Part shown: one piece after another, positions 51,021 through 59,643 of the stretch
How the letters are laid out: every line of letters begins with the position of its first letter
How positions within the stretch are numbered: position 1 is the first letter of the stretch
Source: JANJUB01 sp031386985
Lineage (GTDB): Bacteria > Armatimonadota > Fimbriimonadia > Fimbriimonadales > Fimbriimonadaceae
Length of the DNA: 64,000 nucleotides
Direction of reading: 5' to 3'
Assembly (NCBI GenBank): GCA_031386985.1
Contig: JANNCV010000044.1
Location: forward strand, 310,001 to 374,000
The notes under the pieces: generated by a model
Seen by the model: only the letters and a program-made list of their open reading frames with translations
Database searches by the model: none
What the model was told of the DNA's origin: nothing
Translations under genes and position numbers: made by a program

Positions 51021-51523
51021 GAAACTTGAAAGCCCCAATGGCGAGTGCGAGCAAAAATGAGGCTGAAGCTCGAACTACCGAAGCCCTTCGTTAAGAGCAA
51101 ATGCGTGTAGTTACCATCGTAAATGCTTTGTAGGGTGATCTCTTTCCCTAACCTCAAATTAGCACCAAAAGGGACCGCGAATTGACCGGCATCTGTTGAA
51201 TATTTCAAGCTGACAAACGGGCTAATGGGGGATTTTGAGTCGCTGCGAGCGAACGTTAGGAAAACGGCGTGACCGCGAGGCGTTGAAAGCCGATCAGCAC
51301 TTGCCCCCAAGACGACACTCGGAAGTTCACCCCGTTGAGGCGAAATGAACCAGGTCGCCCGAGGTTGAACTTCACGCGTATGAGGGTTGAACTCAATCCC
51401 TCCAGCGAGTTTCGGAGTGATCCGATAATCCAAGGTCGTGCGCCAATGCGATGCGGCGTCGTGGCTGTCAATACCCCGCACACTCATGCTCCATTCGGTT
51501 CCAATAACGCCCCCACGAAGCAT
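51008..51523 (-). CDS. Beta-rich protein, possible outer-membrane barrel
   Basis: 171 residues. Strongly alternating polar/hydrophobic strands (WRTTLDYRITPKLAGGIEF, PFVSLKYSTD, FGANLRLGKEITLQSIYDG, FSLIFARTRHWGFQVSYGF) and a C-terminal Phe, as in outer-membrane barrels. No signal peptide is visible in this frame, so an upstream exon-like start may be missing or the call is wrong. GAGAGG precedes the ATG at 51523. The 279 nt between it and the next gene show no clear feature. Confidence 0.55.
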   Translation of the reverse strand: MLRGGVIGTEWSMSVRGIDSHDAASHWRTTLDYRITPKLAGGIEFNPHTREVQPRATWFISPQRGELPSVVLGASADRLSTPRGHAVFLTFARSDSKSPISPFVSLKYSTDAGQFAVPFGANLRLGKEITLQSIYDGNYTHLLLTKGFGSSSFSLIFARTRHWGFQVSYGF

Positions 51524-51802
51524 TTTTGCCTCTCCGGCACATCCGGCTCACGTTGGGGCGACGGTGGTTTGGGGTTTTTCTTGCAGGACAACGTGAAACA
51601 GATGCGCTGGAACTATGAACATGAGTTGAGTTTACCGCCGAGACCGGGGAGCGAGAAACAGAATCGTCTTAACGGCACTAGCCTGAACATACTGGTACAG
51701 AAAAGCTGCAAATTTCCTGTTAATGGAACTGTAGCGATAGAGGAAGTGGCCCGATTCGACATCGAATCAAAAGTGTGCCGAACCTGCCACAATTAGCGTT
51801 CC

Positions 51803-52753
51803 ATGAGTCATAGCGATGCCACCGGCATGTTCATCAATGAGACCCACACTTCCGCTGCCGTATGGCAGTATCGCGTCGAGAAAATGATTCTTGAGGGCAA
51901 GACTCAGTATCAAACCTACCAAATCGCCACCGTGCCACGGTTCGGCAAGTCGCTGTTCTTGGATTACAACATCCAAACTTCGCTGATGGACGAATATGTG
52001 TTCCACGAGTGCATGAGCCAACCCGCGATGACTTTGCATCCCAATCCCAGGAAGATTCTGGTTTGTGGCGGCGGAGAAGGGGCGACGCTACGAGAAGCGC
52101 TCACCCACAACACCGTCACCGAGGCGGTAATGGTGGATATTGACGAGGAACTGGTGGACATGGTGAAGATTCATATGCCTGAATGGCACCAGGGTGCCTT
52201 CGAAGATCCTCGAACTACGCTTCTCCACACCGATGCGCGCGCCTATATCGCCCGAACCCCTCCCCCCAGCCCCCTCCCCAACTACGTTAGGGAGGGGGAG
52301 TTCGATGTCATCCTAAGCGATCTCCCCAATCCGCACGAAGACGGGCCGGGGCAGATGTTGTTTACGAAGGAGTATTTCGAGCTATGCCGCGATGCGATGA
52401 CGGAGGATGGTGTGTTCGCGATGCAAGCAGGTTCGGCGAACGAGAATTATCCGGCTTGCATGGCTTGTTGCATCAAAACCCTGCGCGAAGTGTTCCCTTA
52501 TGTTGCCGGATACTATGGCATCGTGACGACGTTCTTCCAGCCATGGGGATTTGTTTTGGCTTCAAAAACGCTCGATCCGTTCCAATTGACGCAATCAGAA
52601 ATTGAGAAGCGCCACGCGGAACGGGGAGTAAAGAATCGCTACTACACCGGCAGATTTCATCAAGCGTGCTTTACGTTGCCAGAGTATTTGATCGAGGCGG
52701 AGACCAGCGCGCGGGTTCTTACGGATGCGCAGCCTTTTGTTTGGGATGCCTAG
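51803..52753 (+). CDS. speE: Aminopropyltransferase, Thermus SpeE-like / thermospermine synthase-like
   Basis: 316 residues of the spermidine synthase fold. AdoMet-site motif GGGEGATLREAL, then VMVDIDEELVD, MPEWHQGAFEDPRTTL, and DLPNPHEDGP where usual SpeE has DSTDP. This set is like the Thermus thermophilus agmatine/triamine aminopropyltransferase and thermospermine synthases, more than the second SpeE here. It carries an in-frame C-rich palindrome insert at 52256-52301. Stop shares a CTAG with the opposing gene. Confidence 0.88.
   Translation: MSHSDATGMFINETHTSAAVWQYRVEKMILEGKTQYQTYQIATVPRFGKSLFLDYNIQTSLMDEYVFHECMSQPAMTLHPNPRKILVCGGGEGATLREALTHNTVTEAVMVDIDEELVDMVKIHMPEWHQGAFEDPRTTLLHTDARAYIARTPPPSPLPNYVREGEFDVILSDLPNPHEDGPGQMLFTKEYFELCRDAMTEDGVFAMQAGSANENYPACMACCIKTLREVFPYVAGYYGIVTTFFQPWGFVLASKTLDPFQLTQSEIEKRHAERGVKNRYYTGRFHQACFTLPEYLIEAETSARVLTDAQPFVWDA
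52256..52301 (+). repeat. C-rich palindromic element inserted in frame in the aminopropyltransferase gene
   Basis: CCCCCTCCC (52270-52278) pairs with GGGAGGGGG (52290-52298). The flanks ACCCCTCCCCCCA and GTTCG also match the element in the GH130 gene. It adds about 14 residues (TPPPSPLPNYVREG) exactly between ARAYIAR and FDVILSDL, a place where relatives have a short turn. Confidence 0.7.
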
Positions 52754-53250
52754 AAACGCGGCTTGAAGACATGGTGCGTTTTGGAGCTTTCGGTGGCCAG
52801 GTGAATTTCATAGGTGAAGCCAGTAGCCAGACACTCGAAAGTTTCGTCATGGAACGAAAAAATGTAGTGGTGGTCGTCGCTAATAGATTCAGAGTCGTGT
52901 TTAGGGTGAACTCTGTTCATGCGCTCCAAAATTCGAATCCAAGAAGAATTGAGGACTTGGTAAGTGCCATATCGTTCTAACCCGCGTGAGGCCAACGGGT
53001 GGCCCTCAAACGCTTCATCGTTTGGCGGACCGAACATATGGGCGTAACAATTTACGAATCGGACGAGAACTACTCGCTGCAGTTTGTCAGACTCCCAATC
53101 AACATTGTCCCAATAGGACCAGGAGCGCAGGTTGTATTCCACAAACGTTCCCTCATCCCCCGAATACACTCGCGGCATTGGCGCGCCGGGGTCAAAAGGG
53201 GGCACTCCTTCAAGCTCCACAACCTTATCGCGGCGGTCAACCTTATACAC
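52750..53250 (-). CDS. Conserved hypothetical protein (166 aa)
   Basis: 166 residues, soluble. Conserved-looking blocks: HPLASRGLERYGTYQVLNSSW, IRILERMNRVHPKHDSE, HYIFSFHDETFECLATGF. I have seen FHD-type endings in uncharacterised bacterial proteins but cannot name a function. Its first 8 nt overlap the VapC gene end, same strand, so it may belong to that transcript as a cargo gene. Convergent with speE, sharing one CTAG. Confidence 0.65.
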   Translation of the reverse strand: MYKVDRRDKVVELEGVPPFDPGAPMPRVYSGDEGTFVEYNLRSWSYWDNVDWESDKLQRVVLVRFVNCYAHMFGPPNDEAFEGHPLASRGLERYGTYQVLNSSWIRILERMNRVHPKHDSESISDDHHYIFSFHDETFECLATGFTYEIHLATESSKTHHVFKPRF

Positions 53251-53656
53251 TTCGCTCCCCCAGAACTACAACCCGCAAGTTTGTTCGAGCAAAATCGTCA
53301 CCTTTACAAAGCACAGGCTCACCCATCACGGTCGCGAGGGCGTAGACAAAACTGTCTCCAAAATTGAGCCGAGCGGGATGGCCCGATCCTCGGCCGAAGT
53401 CGCGATAGGCGGATCGGGCGATGATTGCTTGCTCCGAAGTAACCTCAACGAGTTCAATTTCAAACTCAGCCAGCAGTTCATCAACGCGCCGACTCGTCGT
53501 TGGGTCTTTGCCTGCGTCAATGACGATCCCCATTTCGACGTAGGTCGCGGCGGACATCTTAGCGCTTCCTTTCGCTTCCGCCAGTATCGAAAGAAATGCT
53601 GCACGCTCTGGCTCGCCGTTCAGAACGGCGACCACCGCAGATGAATCAACGATCAT
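53243..53656 (-). CDS. vapC: VapC toxin (PIN domain ribonuclease)
   Basis: 137 residues. The PIN acidic residues are visible: D4 in IVDSSAVVAVL, E42 near AATYVEMG, D101 in NFGDSFVYALA and D119 in CKGDDFARTN. Mg-dependent RNase, usually cutting tRNA or rRNA loops. Overlaps the VapB stop by 4 nt. Confidence 0.92.
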   Translation of the reverse strand: MIVDSSAVVAVLNGEPERAAFLSILAEAKGSAKMSAATYVEMGIVIDAGKDPTTSRRVDELLAEFEIELVEVTSEQAIIARSAYRDFGRGSGHPARLNFGDSFVYALATVMGEPVLCKGDDFARTNLRVVVLGERSV

Positions 53657-53898
53657 ATGGGTAGGCCCGTTTCAGGGTCGTAAAGCGACTCAACGTCTAT
53701 TATCTTCCCCTTAAGCGAAGCGCTGGTTTGACGACTTATGTCCATCCACTTCGCCACCAACTTGGCATCTTCGCGCTTCTTCCGATTCAATCGCTCCCTC
53801 AGCGCCTCGGTGACCGCCTTTGTTATGCTTTCGCCCGTGATCGCCGCGAGTTCCTTGGCCAGGCGAGTCGCTTCTTCGTTTTTGATGTTCATTGCCAT
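53653..53898 (-). CDS. vapB: VapB antitoxin
   Basis: 81 residues. N-terminal ribbon-helix-helix-like segment (MNIKNEEATRLAKELAAITGESITKAVTEALRERL pattern, residues 3-37), then a basic helix and a toxin-wrapping tail SLYDPETGLPI. This is the PSK/VapB type. The palindrome at 53908-53935 lies 10 nt upstream. Confidence 0.88.
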   Translation of the reverse strand: MAMNIKNEEATRLAKELAAITGESITKAVTEALRERLNRKKREDAKLVAKWMDISRQTSASLKGKIIDVESLYDPETGLPI

Positions 53899-53907
53899 AC
53901 TTCTACC

Positions 53908-53935
53908 ACCTGATGGTATAAGTATACCATCAGGT
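53908..53935. promoter_or_regulatory. Operator of vapBC
   Basis: ACCTGATGGTATA-AG-TATACCATCAGGT, a perfect 13-bp inverted repeat with a 2-nt centre, just before vapB. It includes TATACT on the minus strand, so repressor and RNA polymerase would compete. Confidence 0.8.
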
Positions 53936-53976
53936 CTGAGCTTGGCTAACCTAGATCGGCAAAAATGGATCCGGAT

Positions 53977-56025
53977 TTATCCTTCATCATATCTATCTTT
54001 CAAACTCGCAACAACCGCCGGATCAGCGAGAGTTGTTGTGTCGCCCAGCGCCCTTCCTTCCGCAACATCCCGGAGCAATCGCCGCATGATCTTTCCAGAG
54101 CGGGTTTTGGGCACGTCGGCGGTGATGATAATGTCATCGGGCCTCGCTACCGCGCCAATTTTCTTGGCAACGTGCGCCTTTAACTCAGCGATTAATGCCG
54201 TGTAATCGGGTGCCTGGTGGTCGGTCTTTACGATTACAAACGCGCAGATAGCTTGCCCTTTCACCTCATGCGTTTTCCCAATCACGGCGGCTTCAGCAAC
54301 AGCGGGGTGGTCCACCAACGCCGATTCGACCTCCATCGTAGAAATGTTGTGCCCGGCGACGAGCATGATATCATCCACACGCCCGAGCAGCCAAAAACAC
54401 CCGTCCTCATCCACTTTGCAGCCATCGCCGGGGAAGTAGATTCCGGGGAATCGGTTCCAATAAACGTCCTTATACCGCTGCGGATCGCCCCAGATGCCGC
54501 GGGTCATGCTCGGCCAAGTATTGGCAATCGCCAATATTCCCCCGCGCGCCTCGGCGAGATTGGTTTTGCCGCCCGAATAATAGTTGAGCGCACCTTGAAC
54601 CGGCGTAATGTCGCGACCATCCTCATCAAAAACGCAAGCGCGAATACCGGGCAAGGGCTGCGTTGCGGAACCCGGTTTTGTGGTCGTGATTCCGGGAAGC
54701 GGCGAGATCATGATCGCGCCCGTTTCGGTTTGCCACCAAGTGTCCACGATCGGGCAGCGACTGCCGCCAATGAACTCGTGGTACCACATCCAGGCTTCAG
54801 GATTGATGGGCTCGCCAACCGAACCAAGCAGCCTCAATGAGGAAAGATCGCACCGCGACGGATACTCTGTTCCCCATTTCATGAACGTCCGAATTGCCGT
54901 CGGAGCGGTGTAAAGAATCGTCACTCCGTGGCGCTCGATTATTCGCCAAAAGCGGTCTTTTTCGGGGGTGTCGGGTGCGCCTTCGTACATCACGACGGTC
55001 GCGCCGTTTGCGAGCGGGCCGTACACGATGTAGCTATGCCCCGTCACCCAGCCACAATCGGCAGTACACCAATAAATATCGTCTTCTTTGAGGTCAAAAA
55101 CCATCTTCGCGGTCGCGGTTACGCCGGTCATGTAACCTCCGGTCGCGTGCACGATTCCCTTTGGCTTACCCGTCGAACCGCTGGTGTAGAGGATGTAAAG
55201 CAGGTCTTCGCTATCCATCGCCTCGCAGGCGCACTCGGTTGATTGGGCTTGGATTAGCGTCATCCAGTTATGAAACTGTGGCGGCGGACTCTGGCGCCCC
55301 TCCAATTTGCTTTCGGGGGTGCGCCCGAACCCGGGATCAAAATTGGGGTCAATTCGCCCGAATACAACCACATGTTCAACCGTCGGGCACCCCAGAGTCA
55401 GCGCATCCTCGGTGATCTTCAATAGCGGTACAACCGAGCCTCGCCGCCAACCCCCATCCGCCGTCAAAATCACCTTCGCCGAGGCGTCGTTCACCCGATC
55501 AAACAGCGATTCGGCCGAGAAACCGCCAAAAACAACGCTATGAATCGCCCCGATTCGGGCGCAAGCGAGCATTGCCATCGCGAGTTCGGGAACCATGGGC
55601 ATATAGATGCAAACTCTATCCCCCTTTTGAACGCCCAGCGCTTTCAATGCGTTCGCAACTCGGCTGACTTCGTTCTTCAGCTCGGAATAGGTTAGTATCC
55701 GAACATCGCCCGGCTCCCCTTCCCACAGAATCGCGGTTTTGTGGGCGCGATCTCCGAGAGCGTGGCGATCAACGCAGTTGTAACAAGCGTTAATTTTGCC
55801 CCCCAAAAACCACTTCGCATCGGGGCAATTCCATTCATGGGCGGTGTGCCAAGGCTCAATCCAATCAAGTGTTCGGGCCCATTCCGACCAATACTCAACC
55901 GGGTTCTCAAGGGCCTGCGCGTAGATGGCTGGGTCATTGAAATTGGCTTGCGCGGCAAACTCAGCCGAGGGAAGGAATTGGCGGTTCTCTTGAAGGAGCG
56001 TATCGAGGGTGTGATGATCGGACAT
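53977..56025 (-). CDS. acs: Acetyl-CoA synthetase
   Basis: 682 residues from ATG 56025 (a GTG at 56055 would add 10). Activates acetate via acetyl-AMP. ILYTSGSTGKPKGI, WCTADCGWVTGHSYIVYGP, DTWWQTETGAIM and the acetylatable Lys in KTRSGKIMRRLLRD. A short extra stretch (about residues 244-262, ...GRTPESKLEGRQSPPP) precedes the adenylation motif and is Pro/Arg-rich, perhaps another inserted element. TAGACT lies 11 nt before the ATG; this promoter and the first codons recur twice nearby. Confidence 0.95.
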   Translation of the reverse strand: MSDHHTLDTLLQENRQFLPSAEFAAQANFNDPAIYAQALENPVEYWSEWARTLDWIEPWHTAHEWNCPDAKWFLGGKINACYNCVDRHALGDRAHKTAILWEGEPGDVRILTYSELKNEVSRVANALKALGVQKGDRVCIYMPMVPELAMAMLACARIGAIHSVVFGGFSAESLFDRVNDASAKVILTADGGWRRGSVVPLLKITEDALTLGCPTVEHVVVFGRIDPNFDPGFGRTPESKLEGRQSPPPQFHNWMTLIQAQSTECACEAMDSEDLLYILYTSGSTGKPKGIVHATGGYMTGVTATAKMVFDLKEDDIYWCTADCGWVTGHSYIVYGPLANGATVVMYEGAPDTPEKDRFWRIIERHGVTILYTAPTAIRTFMKWGTEYPSRCDLSSLRLLGSVGEPINPEAWMWYHEFIGGSRCPIVDTWWQTETGAIMISPLPGITTTKPGSATQPLPGIRACVFDEDGRDITPVQGALNYYSGGKTNLAEARGGILAIANTWPSMTRGIWGDPQRYKDVYWNRFPGIYFPGDGCKVDEDGCFWLLGRVDDIMLVAGHNISTMEVESALVDHPAVAEAAVIGKTHEVKGQAICAFVIVKTDHQAPDYTALIAELKAHVAKKIGAVARPDDIIITADVPKTRSGKIMRRLLRDVAEGRALGDTTTLADPAVVASLKDRYDEG

Positions 56026-56043
56026 CGGTAGTTTTGAGTCTAC
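55988..56043. repeat. acs promoter/start region, copy A
   Basis: Original copy: 56 bp spanning the acs start codon, its first codons and the upstream TAGACT box. Nearly the same sequence is found at 56933-56987 and 57856-57914. Confidence 0.85.
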
Positions 56044-56133
56044 CGCTTGATCCACGGATCGCTGACTTCAATCGGCTCTGGGAGCAAAAATAGCGGGCAC
56101 GATCCAGGTATCAACATCGTTACAACTATATAG

Positions 56134-56760
56134 ATGGGGCATTGGGGTCGTTCAATCTGCGTTTTGCTCACCGCTGGGTTCGGCGTTCATTTGGTCGGGC
56201 GAGGGATTTTCAATGTGGGCCAGGCTTACAATGTGGGTCACGTCGTGTTTGGATTCGGGCTAATGGCGTTGGGTGCCACGATTGCCATCACTGTCGTCAA
56301 GAGGTCACCTCCGGGCGCGCGCTACGAGCGATGGCTCGGTAAGGGAGCGCTGTTTTCGGCTTTGGCATATTTAGTGTTGTGTCCTTTGCCCGGTTTCGGA
56401 AGGAATTGGGTGGATTTCCGAGAACATCGAAGAATGTATGAGCTCAAAAATCTGGGCACGATGCTCGCTATGTATCAAACGGATAATTCCGAGCGCTACC
56501 CGCTAGCGGGTGTGCTTTACGAGCCCGTAAAGTATGTGTCTAAGTATTCTGACCTTTATGGCACTCCGCTAGACAACTTTGACCGTTATGCCATGAACCC
56601 GAGCATTTACGGTTACAGTGGATTCGAATTGCCGAGTCCGGGAGAAACAGTTGTATTCTGTGAGGTCCCTTCCAGTCTATCTTCGCTCGCATTTTTCGGA
56701 TTAGGCGACACTGGCGCCAAATTTTCCAAATCAGGATCGCCTCTGCTATGGAAGCCCTAA
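56134..56760 (+). CDS. Membrane protein with pseudopilin-like C-terminal module (X1)
   Basis: 208 residues: three or four hydrophobic segments in the first ~100 residues (LLTAGFGVHLVGRGIF, VVFGFGLMALGATIAITV, ALFSALAYLVLCPL), then the module LKNLGTMLAMYQTDNSERYPL and a C-terminal GDTGAKFSKSGSPLLWKP. The latter two are the 'iYxxDxxDxxP...DxxAKF' pattern shared with proteins at 57953 and 58646. Paralog of the 57953 gene. Function unknown. Confidence 0.75.
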   Translation: MGHWGRSICVLLTAGFGVHLVGRGIFNVGQAYNVGHVVFGFGLMALGATIAITVVKRSPPGARYERWLGKGALFSALAYLVLCPLPGFGRNWVDFREHRRMYELKNLGTMLAMYQTDNSERYPLAGVLYEPVKYVSKYSDLYGTPLDNFDRYAMNPSIYGYSGFELPSPGETVVFCEVPSSLSSLAFFGLGDTGAKFSKSGSPLLWKP

Positions 56761-56770
56761 CCAACAAGGG

Positions 56771-56987
56771 CGCCCAAATCCATAATTTGGTGTCGCGGCG
56801 AAGTCGCCGGTAGCCAGTTTCTTGAAAGCAGCGCGCCCGAACCCACAAGAGCCTGTATTCACAACCAGATTCTCTTTCCATTCACCTTCACTTGATTCTT
56901 TATAAATCTACAAGCTCGGCGGAAGGCGGGAATCTTGAAGCAGCGTATCGAGGGTGTGATGATCGGACATCGGTGTTTCGAGTCTAT
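56771..56987 (-). pseudogene. Duplicated fragment B: decayed 5' end of the 57038-57808 gene plus acs promoter copy
   Basis: 217 bp matching 57697-57914 at high identity. It contains the start region of the neighbouring minus-strand gene, but here the frame meets TGA within about nine codons of the start (WL-stop). Next to it lies an acs promoter/start copy (56933-56987). No intact product. Confidence 0.75.
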
Positions 56988-57037
56988 GTTGGTTTGAGTG
57001 CGGTGCATCGCAATTGCTCGGTAATGAGATTCAAAAG

Positions 57038-57808
57038 TTACAAGTTTATGCCGATCGTCGCGGCGACATCTTCGATTAAGGCTCTGACCGGCGCATCCCC
57101 GCTGGCTCCGACGTACGCATCGCGCAAGAGCTGATCGCGCTCTGCTCTCCTGGCCTCGGTAGTATTTTGAGAAGCAATCGAAAGGGCGAGGTAGGTTTTG
57201 AGCCGAACGTCGGTAGGTTCGTAACTGATGGCAATCCGCATGAGGCGCACCTCTTCATTTGGGTCTTCTTGAAAGTCATAGGCACAATAAGCAAACGCAT
57301 AGGCTAGTCGCTTCGTCGGCGTTCCCGGAGTTCTTGATAAGTCTAATGCCGCACCGAAGACTCGGGGTTGTCTCATGTTGGTCAAGATGAAAACGGCAGC
57401 TTCGTCAATTTCGGCTCTATTCTCAGCCCTGGCAAGTTCCAGTGCCTTTCGATAAAGGTCGGTGTTTCCTGGGTCAGGCGCCTGTCCTCGGACAATGCGC
57501 AGATAAGGGTCGAAAGGGGTACCCGTTGGAGGTTGGGCTTGAGCTTTCAGCTTTGATTCCACTGTGAAGGGGGTCTCGCCGTATAGCGATTCCATTGTCG
57601 TGATTTCGGCCAGAGCTCCCGCATTATCCGCCGCGTTAAGTTTTTGTGTCACCGAGGTCTCGTGGGATGCCTGATCGAGTTCTGCCTGGGTCGGAACGCC
57701 CAAATCCATAATTTGATGTCTCGGCGAAGCCGCCAGTAACCAGTTTATTGAAAGGAACGCCGCGCCCACGAGAGGAACTATCCACAACCAGATTCTCTTT
57801 CCCTTCAT
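57038..57808 (-). CDS. Membrane-anchored helical repeat protein, unknown
   Basis: 256 residues from ATG 57808 (GGAGA 7 nt upstream). One N-terminal membrane helix or signal (IWLWIVPLVGAAFLSINWLL), then a helical, TPR-like body (NTDLYRKALELARAENRAEI, YAFAYCAYDFQEDPNEEVRLM, YLALSIASQNTTEARRA). It sits downstream of acs promoter copy C, which may drive it. No family recognised. Confidence 0.7.
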   Translation of the reverse strand: MKGKRIWLWIVPLVGAAFLSINWLLAASPRHQIMDLGVPTQAELDQASHETSVTQKLNAADNAGALAEITTMESLYGETPFTVESKLKAQAQPPTGTPFDPYLRIVRGQAPDPGNTDLYRKALELARAENRAEIDEAAVFILTNMRQPRVFGAALDLSRTPGTPTKRLAYAFAYCAYDFQEDPNEEVRLMRIAISYEPTDVRLKTYLALSIASQNTTEARRAERDQLLRDAYVGASGDAPVRALIEDVAATIGINL

Positions 57809-57914
57809 TTCAATTCTCCAATTCATAATCTACAAAACTCAGCGGAAATCGGGAATCTTGAAGTAGCGTATCGAGGGTGTGTGATGATCGGACATCGGTA
57901 GTTTCGAGTCTACC
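57697..57914. repeat. Duplicated fragment C: intact 5' gene end plus acs promoter copy
   Basis: 218 bp partner of fragment B: it covers the first codons of the 57038-57808 gene and, at 57856-57914, an acs promoter/start copy with TAGACT oriented to the left. Confidence 0.8.
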
Positions 57915-57952
57915 GAGTTGTATTTCAACGAGGTTGTCGTAAAATAAGGAGT

Positions 57953-58612
57953 ATGTCAACTTCGCGACGAGTTTTACAGGTCGTAGTTTGCGGAATTGGA
58001 CTAATGCTGATGGCAATCGGCGCCCTTGCGCTTTCAAAGACCACCAACTATACTCCGGGCTCGGTCTTCTGCGGCGCCGGAGTTGCTGTTCTTCTTTGCG
58101 CGGCATTGATTTCAAAGCGAGGTGATCGCTTCCAAACCGGCTGGCGGATTGGAGGGATCGGAATGCTGTCGTTTTGCATGGGTGGAGTCTTCGGTCCTGC
58201 TTTCGTGAGTTCTCGCGTCGCAAACTCGATGGCGACTTGCCGATTAAATCTGAAGCAACTTTGCACGGCGGTTCAGATTTACCTAAATGACTCCGATGAC
58301 CACTTTCCACCTGCTGGCAAGTGGTTTACGGCCGCCCAAAGATACGGACCGAGTAATCTAACCTGTCCCAACGCAAGCTCTCCCTATTCGTATGCGATGA
58401 ACGACGCCCTGTCGAGCTTTTCTTCCCTTAATATTGCCGAGCCAAATCACACCATTTTGCTTTTCGAAATGAACACCCAAGGGCCAAACGCTCACGGAAG
58501 TGAGCAAGATGTGGACAATAGGCATGGAAAGGGTTCGTTTTACGGTTTGACCGACGCTTCTGCGAAATTTGGGCGGTCCGCAAAGGAGTCGAAGCTACGA
58601 TGGAAACCTTAA
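57953..58612 (+). CDS. Membrane protein with pseudopilin-like C-terminal module (X2)
   Basis: 219 residues, paralog of X1: hydrophobic N-terminal half (VCGIGLMLMAIGALAL, VAVLLCAALISK, GIGMLSFCMGGVFGPAFV) followed by NLKQLCTAVQIYLNDSDDHFPPAG, CPNASSPYSYAMND and GLTDASAKFGRSAKESKLRWKP. The module is the one that ends many type II secretion pseudopilins in this group, but there is no prepilin cleavage motif. TAAAAT and AAGGAG lie directly before the ATG. Confidence 0.75.
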   Translation: MSTSRRVLQVVVCGIGLMLMAIGALALSKTTNYTPGSVFCGAGVAVLLCAALISKRGDRFQTGWRIGGIGMLSFCMGGVFGPAFVSSRVANSMATCRLNLKQLCTAVQIYLNDSDDHFPPAGKWFTAAQRYGPSNLTCPNASSPYSYAMNDALSSFSSLNIAEPNHTILLFEMNTQGPNAHGSEQDVDNRHGKGSFYGLTDASAKFGRSAKESKLRWKP

Positions 58613-58645
58613 CTTAGCCGCCAAAACTTCTCATTTAGGCAAACC

Positions 58646-59554
58646 CTATCCGCCCTTAATGGGCTTGCCCATCTTGGGCAGTTTGAGTTTCAAGTTTTTC
58701 TGCAAAGCTTTCCACTCGTCCGCCGTCAGATATTTGGCATGGGTGTCCGCGAATGCCACCAGGTAGCGGCCGTTCGGATAAGGGATCGGCTCGTAGAATA
58801 GGGGAGTTTGGGCGGCATCTTCAAGGGAAACCGAGGAAACACCCGCCAAGCTCATATTAAACCGAAAAGTGCCGCTTCCCTTAGGGTTTAGGGTTTTGAA
58901 AAGCTCCTTGTTCTTGGTATACGGCTCAAGTAGCTTGTGGGCGCCCGCCGAGCTTTGAACCCAGGGGAAAACGTCATCAGAATCCGCCAAATAAATCGCC
59001 ATTGCTGTCGCGATTTGTTTCGCGTTGGAAATTGCCTGGGTGTTAGATGAAGTGGTAAATGCGGGCGTTCCCTTTTGGCCAAGATCATTGAGCATCGCCA
59101 TGAACTTCTCATGGTTCAGGTCGGGGAATGGCTCGATTGAGCCAATCTGGTCCGTCTTCATTAGTTTGAGTTTGAGCTTGGATTCGGGCAGCGGTTGCCC
59201 TTGAGAGACCCATCGTATCACTTCGGTGGAGGGCTGGAAAGTGTAGGTCGCTAGGAATTTTTGACCGTAAAGCTCAACAATCTCGTTCTTCGTCCACGAA
59301 ACGCTTGCCATTTCAAGGAGCTGCTGGATGCGTTTGTTATCACCAGAAATCCCAAGCAGGGAGAGTTGATAAGATGAGCTTGAGTAAAGGTCGCCAAGAA
59401 TGGCGCTACTCTGCTCCTTCAAGCGAATCGGAAAATAATCTGCCGTAAGATCGGTTGGCAACATCGTTGGGGGAAGGTTGGTTCCGGGGAATTTGTCTTG
59501 GGCCATTGCCGTGCAAGCAATAAGGCCGAGGGCGAAAAAATAAACGCGTCTCAT
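58646..59554 (-). CDS. Exported protein with pseudopilin-like module
   Basis: 302 residues: signal peptide (1-18, TAMA), a helical middle, and a C-terminal module with ISNAKQIATAMAIYLADSDDVFP, FRFNMSLAGVS and FADTHAKYLTADEWKALQ. Same module as X1 and X2, and like them convergent or adjacent. Ends Lys/Gly/Pro-rich. A TATACT box ends 5 nt before the ATG. Confidence 0.75.
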   Translation of the reverse strand: MRRVYFFALGLIACTAMAQDKFPGTNLPPTMLPTDLTADYFPIRLKEQSSAILGDLYSSSSYQLSLLGISGDNKRIQQLLEMASVSWTKNEIVELYGQKFLATYTFQPSTEVIRWVSQGQPLPESKLKLKLMKTDQIGSIEPFPDLNHEKFMAMLNDLGQKGTPAFTTSSNTQAISNAKQIATAMAIYLADSDDVFPWVQSSAGAHKLLEPYTKNKELFKTLNPKGSGTFRFNMSLAGVSSVSLEDAAQTPLFYEPIPYPNGRYLVAFADTHAKYLTADEWKALQKNLKLKLPKMGKPIKGG

Positions 59555-59643
59555 GTTTTAGTATAACTCCTCGTTCTGCCAATTCGTCCCCTTTTTACGT
59601 CTTCGCCCACACTTGATTCGTCATTCTCGTAGAGGAGTAAGCA

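Noticed and set aside
51335..51796. Plus-strand open frame of about 150 codons between the esterase and aminopropyltransferase
   Set aside because: It runs antisense through the beta-rich protein gene, which has a good ribosome site, and its own product shows no family features.
55288..55340. Fourth inserted palindromic element in acs
   Set aside because: The extra residues before the adenylation motif are Pro/Arg-rich and GC-rich at the DNA level, but no matching second arm is present and the core differs from the elements at 7196 and 52256. Mentioned only as a possibility in the acs entry.
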